A DNA stretch of 5,235 nt from DSCS01 sp035391585 (GTDB lineage: Bacteria > Macinerneyibacteriota > Macinerneyibacteria > Macinerneyibacteriales > DSCS01): contig CAZNOX010000039.1 in assembly GCA_964574875.1 (NCBI GenBank), positions 1-5,235 on the forward strand, given 5' to 3'. The translations under genes were made by a program, and so were the position numbers. Under the pieces are notes generated by a model that ran no database searches, had not been told where the DNA came from, and saw nothing but the letters and a program-made list of their open reading frames with translations. Positions within the stretch are counted from its first letter, which is position 1. Each line of letters starts with the position of its first letter. Shown one piece after another: positions 1 through 5,235 of the stretch.

Positions 1-427
1 TGGGGACGGAGTGTTTCAGCGGGACGATACGCACATCAGCCTGCGGCCCCAGGTCGAAGGTCTCTCCCCCGCTGAACTCGTGGATGTGGAGGGGATAGAG
101 AAGGTCTCCCCGGATAAACTTCAAATTAAAAGCCACATATTCTCCCAGCCCTACAGGGCCGTAAAGAGAGAGGGGGAGATCGCGTCCGTTGAGCGAGAGT
201 GTGGTCAGAAGGCCCAGAAGACCGAAAAGATGGTCACCGTGGACATGAGAGATGAAAATGGAACGGATCTTGGAATGGCGAAGACGGACTTTCTGGATCT
301 GATGCTGTGTGGCTTCTCCGCAGTCAAAAAGAGTGATCTCTCCGTCATGAGAAAGCGCCGTGGACGAATGGTTTCTGAACAGCCCGGGAACGGCGGAACC
401 TGTTCCCAGGGTGATGATCTCCAGCAT
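1..427 (-). CDS. rnz: Ribonuclease Z, N-terminal part (runs off the left edge)
   Basis: Cytoplasmic tRNA 3'-processing endonuclease of the metallo-beta-lactamase fold. It cuts tRNA precursors after the discriminator base. The 142 visible residues begin MLEIITLGTGSAVP, the beta-strand and Gly-rich loop typical of RNase Z. The DCGEATQHQ motif follows at residues 35-43; the usual form is DCGEGTQ, so Ala39 is a mild variant. The zinc motif SHVHGDH at residues 60-66 gives ligands His61, His63, Asp65 and His66. A region rich in Leu and Gly follows. The visible end, LKHSVP, contains the conserved His of the HxVP segment (His139). The family is about 300 residues long, so roughly half is missing, including the exosite arm. 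The ATG at 427 is supported by AGGAG at 438-434, six bases upstream. The gene is separated from the upstream lipoprotein gene by 79 bp containing its own promoter. The family assignment is secure; activity is inferred from the intact metal motif. Confidence 0.95.
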   Translation of the reverse strand, partial: MLEIITLGTGSAVPGLFRNHSSTALSHDGEITLFDCGEATQHQIQKVRLRHSKIRSIFISHVHGDHLFGLLGLLTTLSLNGRDLPLSLYGPVGLGEYVAFNLKFIRGDLLYPLHIHEFSGGETFDLGPQADVRIVPLKHSVP

Positions 428-464
428 GGAGCTCTCCTTTCATCTCTGCACGTCAGGCGGCTTC

Positions 465-493
465 ATCTTATGACAAGAACCCTGGTGTGTCAA
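465..493 (-). promoter_or_regulatory. Sigma70-type promoter of rnz
   Basis: Read on the minus strand, a perfect -35 box TTGACA (493-488) is followed by a 17-bp spacer and a -10 box TAAGAT (470-465, five of six matches to TATAAT). An A/T-rich run (cttaaaacg) lies just upstream of the -35 box. The predicted transcription start is near 458, giving a leader of about 30 nt that carries the rnz ribosome-binding site. It lies in the only real intergenic gap of the window (428-506). No hairpin with a T-run precedes it, so read-through from the upstream genes is also likely. The spacing and box quality are seen directly; use in vivo is inference. Confidence 0.75.
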
Positions 494-506
494 CGTTTTA
501 AGTCGA

Positions 507-1412
507 TCAGAAAGAGAGGCCTAACCGGGCGTAGCTGAAAAGATAGAGATCGCGCTGCTCATTGGAGACCAGGAGTCCCTCCCGGGTAAAAAGAATACTC
601 TCACACTGTTTGGCCTGAAGGGTATCCAGGGAGAACCGCTTGAGCGGTTTTTGAAGAGTGATCGTTTCTGAGACATCGAAGAGCCAGATCTCCCGGTAAG
701 TGAGCAGAGCCAAAACTCCTGCGGGATGGACATCGGCCCCTGTGACAAGTCCGTCTACGGGGAAGCTCTCCTTGTAGGCCGGGGGTCCTGAGAAGGCCTT
801 CTCTTCCTCGAGGATGTAGAGGTCGGTCATCTTGTTTCCGCGGTTTTTCGTGAAAAGGCAGAGGGTCCCCCTGATATAACAGAGAGCTTCGCAGTCATAG
901 TTTCTCTCCTTTCGCGGAGGAGGAAACTCATGCTGTCCGGGAAAAGCCAGGGGAATGAACCGTGAAGGGACACTTTTTGTCTCTTGGTCGATCTGCTTTT
1001 CATCGATGACCAGGATCCCCATATCCCGCCTTCTGTTCCGGTTATTCCCCGTATCGGCGATGAAAATGCGGCCCTTGCCGTCGGTTGCCATGTCCTCCCA
1101 GTCTCTGTTTTTTGCCGATTCCAAAGTGACGGCAAAGGGAGGCAGAGGATTCCCTTTCGTATCCATGGCAAAGAGTTCAGGCGTGTTCCCGGAATCATTG
1201 ATCCCCCAGAAAAGGCCGGGGAAGACTCGGGAAGCAGCCATCCCGGAGAGTTCACTGAGACGGGTCACCCTGACCGTCCCGGTGAGGTCAGGATAAAGAC
1301 GGTTCTCTGCCGCTGAAAAAGAGCAGCCCGCGGTGAAAAAAAGGACAAAGAGGATTCCCGGGAGACCCGGACGGGAAAGGAGCCTCCTACTCTGCGGGAA
1401 GGTATTCCTCAT
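507..1412 (-). CDS. Predicted lipoprotein, propeller-like NDSG/DWED family
   Basis: 301 residues starting MRNTFPQSRR. Arg9-Arg10 and Arg14 lead into a hydrophobic stretch (about 17-28) and the lipobox TAGC with Cys30, so it is probably lipidated and anchored in the envelope. The mature part shows ordered motifs of a family usually annotated as hypothetical or six-bladed-propeller-like: SELSGMAAS (53-61), NDSG (72-75), RDWEDMATD (103-111), IADTGNNRNRR (118-128), NYDCEALC (171-178), VTGADVHPAG (223-232) and QCESILF (269-275). Such proteins commonly read L-SG-A--, NDSG, DWEDIA, GDxGNNxxxR, DxEA. The biochemical function is unknown; ligand binding or a scaffold role is only a guess. The start overlaps the end of the upstream peptidase-like gene by 26 bp and has no strong Shine-Dalgarno sequence, suggesting translational coupling. 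An in-frame ATG at 1490 would add 26 residues ahead of the signal peptide and is disfavoured. No catalytic site is recognised. Confidence 0.82.
   Translation of the reverse strand: MRNTFPQSRRLLSRPGLPGILFVLFFTAGCSFSAAENRLYPDLTGTVRVTRLSELSGMAASRVFPGLFWGINDSGNTPELFAMDTKGNPLPPFAVTLESAKNRDWEDMATDGKGRIFIADTGNNRNRRRDMGILVIDEKQIDQETKSVPSRFIPLAFPGQHEFPPPRKERNYDCEALCYIRGTLCLFTKNRGNKMTDLYILEEEKAFSGPPAYKESFPVDGLVTGADVHPAGVLALLTYREIWLFDVSETITLQKPLKRFSLDTLQAKQCESILFTREGLLVSNEQRDLYLFSYARLGLSF
1383..1388 (-). other. Orphan AGGAGG at the tldE-like stop, without a usable start codon
   Basis: The minus strand reads TAGGAGG across the stop codon of the TldE-like gene (TAG at 1389-1387), a perfect Shine-Dalgarno core. 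The next 40 bases contain no ATG, GTG or TTG in the lipoprotein frame. Starting later would destroy the signal peptide. The likely lipoprotein start (1412) lies upstream of this site, so AGGAGG sits inside its coding sequence (Arg9-Arg10-Leu11 region). It is either a decoy arising from the codons used, or it helps terminating ribosomes re-engage. Confidence 0.4.
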
Positions 1413-3120
1413 AAGTAAAACCGTCGGCGGGTTTTCCGGTGACGGACATCTCTTCCACAGCCACTGAAGAGGGAACGATGAAAGAGGCATAGATGTCCGT
1501 CTGGTTTCGCTTGAAGACCAGGTTGTGCGCTTTCAGAGGTGCGGTGACACCCAACAGGTGTTTCAGCGAACGGGGAGAAAAACTCAGGGCTTCCAGGTTG
1601 CGGATGGGTTCTTTCCGGCCGTCGGCGAAGACCTTTTCAGCTGAACGCGGCAGAAGAGCTCCGGGCTCCTCCCATGATTGTTCCGTGAGAGAGTCAAGGA
1701 ACCCCGGTTCCAGAAGATCCGAAATGGAGATGTAGTAGTCGTATCCGTTCTTCTCTGCTTCCCGGATGAGTTTTTCATGCAGCGCCTTGTTTGTCAGGCT
1801 CTCTTCAGGGAACACCCCCACGACTCCGGGAGCGACATCCACGCGGAAGGGGTTGACCCATCTCTCATGCCAGCCGGCTTCATCCCCTCTTCGTGCCGGA
1901 GTCCGGCTGGCAAGCATCCCTTTCAGGATCCCCCGGGAGATGAGCACCTTGTCTTTGACCGGGATCCCCTCGGCGCTGTTGGGGAAATGGCCCACAAGCG
2001 GGACTCCGTCCCAGATCTCCATTCCTGACAGAGCTTTCACCGTGAGCAGAGGGGAAACCACCAGACGTCCCAGGCGGCGGGACATGAGCCCGGTGTTGCG
2101 GTCGGGGTCGGCATCGGCGATCCGCCTGTCATAGTAGAGGGGCTGTTTCCTGTCGATGAGGGGATCGTTTTCCCCGAAAAGCGCTGATGCAAAGAGCTGC
2201 GCCGCAGCCTCTCCGCTGAAGAGGGCAGGCCCCTCATAATAATCATAATAAGACGATGCCCCGATCTGCCGGAGAAGAGCATCCCGAAATGCCTGCGCTT
2301 GTCTTCGCCACTCTCCAGCTGACGGAAACTCCTCCCCCGCTGATAAGACAGCCCGGAAACGCAGCCCTTCTCTCTCCCCCTCGTCCGTCAATCCGTAGGC
2401 GGTCATGGTCACGGTGATCCCCGACAGAGGATAGACCTGCATGGCCCCTTCTGTATTCACATACGAGATGAGTGTCTCCCATCCGTAGACATCGGCCCGG
2501 GAGTCTTTGATACGTTTGTCTGCACCCAGCTCTTTTGAGATGACTTTTGCCGCTTCTTCAAAACGGGCCATGGAGGGCAATGTCTGCCTTTCTGTCTGAG
2601 TGAAATGGATCTCCCCGGCAGGGATGAAATCAGGCCCTGTCTCGCGTGAGGTCACTCCGCGTTCATTCATGGTGCTCTTTTTATCATCCAGCCGGACCAC
2701 GGCCTCTTTATAGAGGGTATCGGCCATGAGCCAAAAAGAGCGGCGGACAGCCTGCGGGTCGTTCTCCTGAACTGTCCCTGTGAACCGGCCCACCTCACCG
2801 AACATGTTGCTGTACGTGAGAAAGTTCTCATTGTTCAGCTCATAATCCCCCACCATGAGACGCCCCATGATGCCTCTGTAGGGGACATCACGCTTTTGCG
2901 TGATGCTGCCATTGACGGCGGTGGCCCTTCTGAAGCGGATATCCGTGAGTGCCGCCGACATATAGAAAGGGGCGGTGCGGCCCTTCAGGGAAAGATTTTT
3001 TTGATTATAGACGAGTTCATCACGAAGGGCCTGATGCAGATGAGGATCGTAAGATGATTCACCGAATGCGGAGGCAAGGCCGATAACCAGGACCGTCAGG
3101 AGAGCGGCAAACCGTTTCAT
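1387..3120 (-). CDS. Exported TldE/PmbA-like protein, non-catalytic partner of the TldD-like peptidase
   Basis: 577 residues. The N-terminus MKRFAALLTVLVIGLASAFG is a classical signal peptide, with cleavage probably near residue 18 or 20, so the protein should be exported. It has the three-part architecture of the PmbA/TldD family: a divergent N-terminal domain, a middle domain with YVNTEG (220-225), and a C-terminal domain beginning EGPALFSGEAAAQLF (296-310). That last segment aligns with SGPALLSGNAAGVFF of the upstream gene. Where the partner has HExxxH this protein has Ala311, Ser312 and Gly316, and it has no cysteine at all, so no family-type zinc site can form. This matches E. coli TldE, the metal-free half of the TldD/TldE heterodimer. 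At 577 residues it is longer than E. coli TldE (about 450). The ATG overlaps the tldD-like stop (ATGA) and follows GGGAGGAG (3130-3123). A structural or substrate-presenting role is inferred. Family membership is solid; complex formation is likely but unproven. Confidence 0.88.
   Translation of the reverse strand: MKRFAALLTVLVIGLASAFGESSYDPHLHQALRDELVYNQKNLSLKGRTAPFYMSAALTDIRFRRATAVNGSITQKRDVPYRGIMGRLMVGDYELNNENFLTYSNMFGEVGRFTGTVQENDPQAVRRSFWLMADTLYKEAVVRLDDKKSTMNERGVTSRETGPDFIPAGEIHFTQTERQTLPSMARFEEAAKVISKELGADKRIKDSRADVYGWETLISYVNTEGAMQVYPLSGITVTMTAYGLTDEGEREGLRFRAVLSAGEEFPSAGEWRRQAQAFRDALLRQIGASSYYDYYEGPALFSGEAAAQLFASALFGENDPLIDRKQPLYYDRRIADADPDRNTGLMSRRLGRLVVSPLLTVKALSGMEIWDGVPLVGHFPNSAEGIPVKDKVLISRGILKGMLASRTPARRGDEAGWHERWVNPFRVDVAPGVVGVFPEESLTNKALHEKLIREAEKNGYDYYISISDLLEPGFLDSLTEQSWEEPGALLPRSAEKVFADGRKEPIRNLEALSFSPRSLKHLLGVTAPLKAHNLVFKRNQTDIYASFIVPSSVAVEEMSVTGKPADGFTYEEYLPAE
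2886..2905. repeat. Perfect 8-bp inverted repeat with 4-nt loop
   Basis: CATCACGC, TTTT, GCGTGATG on the plus strand. In the minus-strand mRNA it forms an 8-bp stem with an AAAA loop, inside the coding region for residues about 72-78 of the TldE-like protein. No T-run follows in either direction, so it is not an intrinsic terminator. It may be chance or a local mRNA hairpin. Confidence 0.4.
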
Positions 3121-4814
3121 CGCTCCTCCCTTGTGTCAGGACGGTCAAGAAGAGGCGGTTTGCTCTGGGACGTTCCTTTCTTCTGAAGTTCGATCTGTGA
3201 GACGAAGATCTCCGGGGCCACGGCAGCCACAGGCACAGCACCGGATTCTGCTCCGCAGAAACCGCTGAAGATCCCGTATTCCCCTCCTCCGGCTTCGATA
3301 TGGGAGAACATGGACAAGGGGGTCCCGATGAGGTCGACCCCGCGGACCAGCTCGTCAGGGCGGCCGTCGGCGTAGACCCGGTAGACGATAAAAGGATCGA
3401 CATTGAACGCATTGGGAGTAAACCGCTTGGTCATGGTAAAGCCCCCCTGCACCTCGTCAATCCGGTACCCGAAGGGCTTCCCCTCCTTTTTCAACTCATT
3501 GACAAGACGCTCACGCAGCGCGTCTTCAGATAACGGGGTATCCACCGTGATGAACATATTCGACTGCCTGGCCACGGGGAGCGCCCCTGCCTGGGCGCGC
3601 CCGTGTCCGTTGGACACCGGATGCCCCTGGATGGGTGTGCGTGACATGAGAAAGTCTTTCAGGGTTCCCATGTCCACGACAGTCACGGACCGGGCCCGCA
3701 CCCCCTCATCGTCATATTCATAAGCCCCCCAGAGATAGCGGCTCTGAAACCGGCTCCGGGTCGGATCGAACACCACATCAAAACAGGCCGGAAGAACCTG
3801 CTCACCGATCTTGTCTTTAAATGTCTGGCTGTCTGTGACTTCCTTCATCCGCTGTCCTTCAAGGCGGTGTCCGAAGATCTCATGGAAAAAGACGCCGGCG
3901 GCATTTCCCGAAAGGAGCGCAGGCCCAGAATAGGGTTCCACCAGAGGCGCATTTCTCAAAGCTTCCATGAGAGCGGCTCTCTTCTCCACCTCCCGAAAGA
4001 TAATCTCCCGGGACGGAAAATCATCCGCTGATTTCCCTTCAAAGGAGAGAAAGACCGGGATGATCATCCCGTCATCAGCTTTGGTCATCCCCTCAAAAGA
4101 GAGGCGCGCTCTGCTGAAGTCCTGGACAATGGCCGCTCCCTGAGTATCCACAAATGTCTTTTCTGTTCGGACCAACCGGATCTCCGCTGTTGCGCTGAAG
4201 CATCGGGGATCTCTCAGAAAAAGAGCACTCCATCTTTTCAGGTCCTTTTCCCGGGACGAAAGCTTCGGCCATGGCGCGCTAAAAGAGCCTGCGGAGAAAG
4301 AGACCCGTGGGGAAGGCATGGCATAATCCGGAGACGAATCGTCTTCAGCGACTTTCACGTCAAGATTGGCCCGGACTTTTGAATACCTCGCCACGGCTTT
4401 GCGATAGGCATTTTCCGTGGCCAGACGGACGATATGGGAGAGAGCTTCCGGGTCATCCTCATAAGGGAGGCGGGCCTGTTCTCCCTGCGAGGTGTAATAG
4501 GCACTCACATCCTCTCTGAGAGGATGGAAATTATCCCTTTCGGGAGAGCCGATACGGACCATGACAGTAAGGATACGGTCCCTCTCCTCATCACGGGAAG
4601 AGATCGCCCCCGATTCTGCACTGAGCGTCAGGCTCTTCTCATCATCCACACGGTAGGCGATGTAATAGGGAGGGGTTTCCTGCTGCTGTAAAGCAGTAAA
4701 GTTCTTTTTCACGTTTTTTGTGAGGATCTCTGCAAGCTTTGTTTCATGCGTCTCTCCCGCTGCGAAGCCGGTGAAGAGAAAAACCATCGTCAAGGCCAGG
4801 GCTGATCGTCTCAT
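3117..4814 (-). CDS. tldD: Exported TldD-family zinc metallopeptidase
   Basis: 565 residues with a signal peptide: MRRSALALTMVFLFTGFAAG, then Glu-Thr, with cleavage probably near residue 19-20. The family fold follows: N-terminal domain, middle domain with VDTQG (222-226), and C-terminal domain with SGPALLSGNAAGVFFHEIFGH (296-316). The catalytic motif HExxxH is His311, Glu312, His316, followed by RLEGQ as in TldD proteins. In E. coli TldD a downstream cysteine completes the zinc site; here Cys520 in SGFCGAESGAVPV is the obvious equivalent. E. coli TldD is about 480 residues and cytoplasmic, so this form is longer and exported. The start at 4814 is chosen because GGAGG (4823-4819) lies four bases upstream, the signal peptide begins there, and the tgt stop is 1 bp away. 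An in-frame ATG at 4886 would add 24 residues overlapping tgt. The stop overlaps the next ATG as ATGA, giving tight coupling with its TldE-like partner. The tail is polar. Substrate is unknown. The symbol denotes family, not proven orthology. Confidence 0.92.
   Translation of the reverse strand: MRRSALALTMVFLFTGFAAGETHETKLAEILTKNVKKNFTALQQQETPPYYIAYRVDDEKSLTLSAESGAISSRDEERDRILTVMVRIGSPERDNFHPLREDVSAYYTSQGEQARLPYEDDPEALSHIVRLATENAYRKAVARYSKVRANLDVKVAEDDSSPDYAMPSPRVSFSAGSFSAPWPKLSSREKDLKRWSALFLRDPRCFSATAEIRLVRTEKTFVDTQGAAIVQDFSRARLSFEGMTKADDGMIIPVFLSFEGKSADDFPSREIIFREVEKRAALMEALRNAPLVEPYSGPALLSGNAAGVFFHEIFGHRLEGQRMKEVTDSQTFKDKIGEQVLPACFDVVFDPTRSRFQSRYLWGAYEYDDEGVRARSVTVVDMGTLKDFLMSRTPIQGHPVSNGHGRAQAGALPVARQSNMFITVDTPLSEDALRERLVNELKKEGKPFGYRIDEVQGGFTMTKRFTPNAFNVDPFIVYRVYADGRPDELVRGVDLIGTPLSMFSHIEAGGGEYGIFSGFCGAESGAVPVAAVAPEIFVSQIELQKKGTSQSKPPLLDRPDTREER
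3581..3617. repeat. Two adjacent small inverted repeats inside the tldD-like gene
   Basis: GCGCCC (3581-3586) pairs with GGGCGC (3593-3598) around a 6-nt loop. Four bases later, GTGTCC (3603-3608) pairs with GGACAC (3612-3617) around a GTT loop. Both are in coding sequence around the SNGHGRAQAGA segment, where GC-rich Gly/Ala/Arg codons make such pairings easy. No T-run follows. Probably incidental. Confidence 0.25.
4508..4526. repeat. Perfect 19-bp interrupted palindrome (9-bp arms, 1-bp centre)
   Basis: CATCCTCTC, T, GAGAGGATG: the arms are exact reverse complements around a single base. It lies within the tldD-like coding region (residues HPLREDV), about 300 bp after the start codon. The symmetry resembles a dimeric-regulator operator, or an 8-bp mRNA stem with a 3-nt loop. 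The position inside a gene makes an operator role doubtful. Confidence 0.4.
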
Positions 4815-4815
4815 A

Positions 4816-5235
4816 TTACCTCCCCTGATAACGCGCCAGGAAATCTCTGCGAAAAGCTTCGAATCTCTTTTCTCTGATCGCTTCACGGATCTTTTTCATG
4901 AGAGTCAGATAGAAATAGAGGTTATGATAACTGTTCAGCCTCAAGGAAAGGAGTTCTCCGGCTTTATAGAGATGCCGCAAATAGGCGCGTGAAAAATTGC
5001 GGCAGACATCACAGGAGCAATCCGGCTCCGGGGGGCGCCTGTCTTCAGCAAAAGCAGCGTTTTTAATGTTCAGGGGGCCGTCCCAGGTAAAGATCATTCC
5101 GTTCCGTCCGTTTCTTGTGGGCATGACGCAATCAAACATATCGATCCCTCTGGCCACACCCTCCACAAGATCCACGGGCGTTCCCACCCCCATAAGATAA
5201 CGGGCCTTCTCTTTGGGAAGAAGCGGGACAGTGCT
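4816..5235 (-). CDS. tgt: tRNA-guanine transglycosylase, C-terminal part (runs off the right edge)
   Basis: Cytoplasmic enzyme that swaps guanine-34 of Asp, Asn, His and Tyr tRNAs for the queuosine precursor preQ1. The last 139 residues are visible, out of about 370-380 in the family. Seen in order: LPKEKARYLMGVGTP, the catalytic segment MFDCVMPTRNGRNG with the nucleophile Asp at fragment residue 35, FTWDGPLNIKNAAF, and the zinc site CSCDVC (Cys73, Cys75, Cys78) completed by His104 in SYHN. The GRNG tail of the catalytic motif and the FTWDGP segment are typical of bacterial Tgt. The C-terminus RDFLARYQGR and the TAA stop (4818-4816) are at the normal family end, so the gene is intact here. 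It is followed after 1 bp by the tldD-like start, implying one transcript. The operon promoter lies outside the window. Identity is essentially certain. Confidence 0.97.
   Translation of the reverse strand, partial: STVPLLPKEKARYLMGVGTPVDLVEGVARGIDMFDCVMPTRNGRNGMIFTWDGPLNIKNAAFAEDRRPPEPDCSCDVCRNFSRAYLRHLYKAGELLSLRLNSYHNLYFYLTLMKKIREAIREKRFEAFRRDFLARYQGR
4819..4826 (-). promoter_or_regulatory. Ribosome-binding site of the tldD-like gene
   Basis: AGGGGAGG on the minus strand, formed by the last sense codons of tgt (Gln-Gly-Arg). GGAGG (4823-4819) is four bases before the ATG at 4814. It decides between this start and the upstream in-frame ATG at 4886, which has no such site and would bury the signal peptide. 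Confidence 0.85.

Noticed and set aside
428..506. Possible small peptide gene (TldD/E substrate) in the intergenic gap
   Set aside because: The 79-bp gap is taken up by a promoter and the rnz ribosome-binding site; no plausible precursor-peptide frame fits.
11..538. Plus-strand open frame of 175 codons
   Set aside because: It lies antisense to rnz and its promoter, has no ribosome-binding site, and its translation shows no recognisable domain. The minus-strand frame has clear RNase Z motifs.
634..652. Terminator-like inverted repeat AACCGCT-TG-AGCGGTT followed by Ts
   Set aside because: The T-run is on the plus strand, where no gene ends. In the transcribed minus direction the stem has no following T-run, and it lies within the lipoprotein coding sequence.
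955..1316. Overlapping plus-strand open frames opposite the lipoprotein gene
   Set aside because: Antisense shadows of a frame with conserved motifs; no start signals and no domain-like sequence.
1413..1490. N-terminal extension of the lipoprotein from an ATG at 1490
   Set aside because: It would overlap the upstream gene by 104 bp and put 26 residues ahead of a complete lipoprotein signal peptide.
1678..2134. Plus-strand open frames of 116 and 122 codons opposite the TldE-like gene
   Set aside because: Low-complexity, Arg/Pro/Ser-rich translations typical of GC-rich antisense frames; the opposite strand encodes a well-supported family member.
2236..2253. Short AT-rich repeat (cataataatcataataag)
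   Set aside because: It simply encodes the Tyr-Tyr-Asp-Tyr-Tyr stretch of the TldE-like protein; there are too few copies to be a functional repeat array.
4815..4886. N-terminal extension of the TldD-like protein from an ATG at 4886
   Set aside because: It would overlap tgt by about 70 bp, place charged residues before the signal peptide, and lacks a ribosome-binding site. The ATG at 4814 has GGAGG at proper spacing.

Overview
The window is a compact bacterial segment in which all five genes lie on the minus strand and are read from the right edge to the left edge. Base composition looks moderately GC-rich (mid-50s percent by eye, not computed). Every gene except the lipoprotein gene has a good purine-rich Shine-Dalgarno sequence, and the one intergenic gap carries a canonical sigma70-type promoter. 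These features argue against Bacteroidota, which mostly lack strong Shine-Dalgarno sites and use a different promoter consensus. Signal peptides and a lipobox fit a diderm bacterium, but the phylum cannot be fixed from this sequence; a spirochaete or another Gram-negative lineage is possible. There are no mobile elements, CRISPR arrays, rRNAs or tRNAs.

Layout in transcription order. (1) 5235-4816: C-terminal part of tgt, tRNA-guanine transglycosylase (queuosine pathway). (2) 4814-3117: a TldD-family metallopeptidase with an intact HExxxH motif, starting 1 bp after the tgt stop and carrying a signal peptide. (3) 3120-1387: a second TldD/PmbA-family protein with a signal peptide and no metal ligands, overlapping the first by ATGA. 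It looks like the TldE-type pseudoenzyme partner. (4) 1412-507: a predicted lipoprotein of a propeller-like family defined by NDSG, DWED, GNNxNxR and DCEAL motifs, overlapping the previous gene by 26 bp. (5) 427-1: N-terminal 142 residues of ribonuclease Z (rnz), behind a 79-bp gap that holds its own promoter (TTGACA, 17 bp, TAAGAT).

Together the genes suggest an operon in which a three-gene exported module (TldD-like peptidase, TldE-like partner, envelope lipoprotein) sits between two conserved tRNA-maturation genes. TldD/TldE studied in E. coli is a cytoplasmic pair that processes unfolded peptides such as pro-microcin B17. Here both subunits have clear signal peptides, so a periplasmic or envelope-located version is the most interesting reading of the window. 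Its substrate is unknown and no precursor-peptide gene is visible. The two flanking genes are ordinary. No wholly novel system is evident; the findings are graded accordingly.
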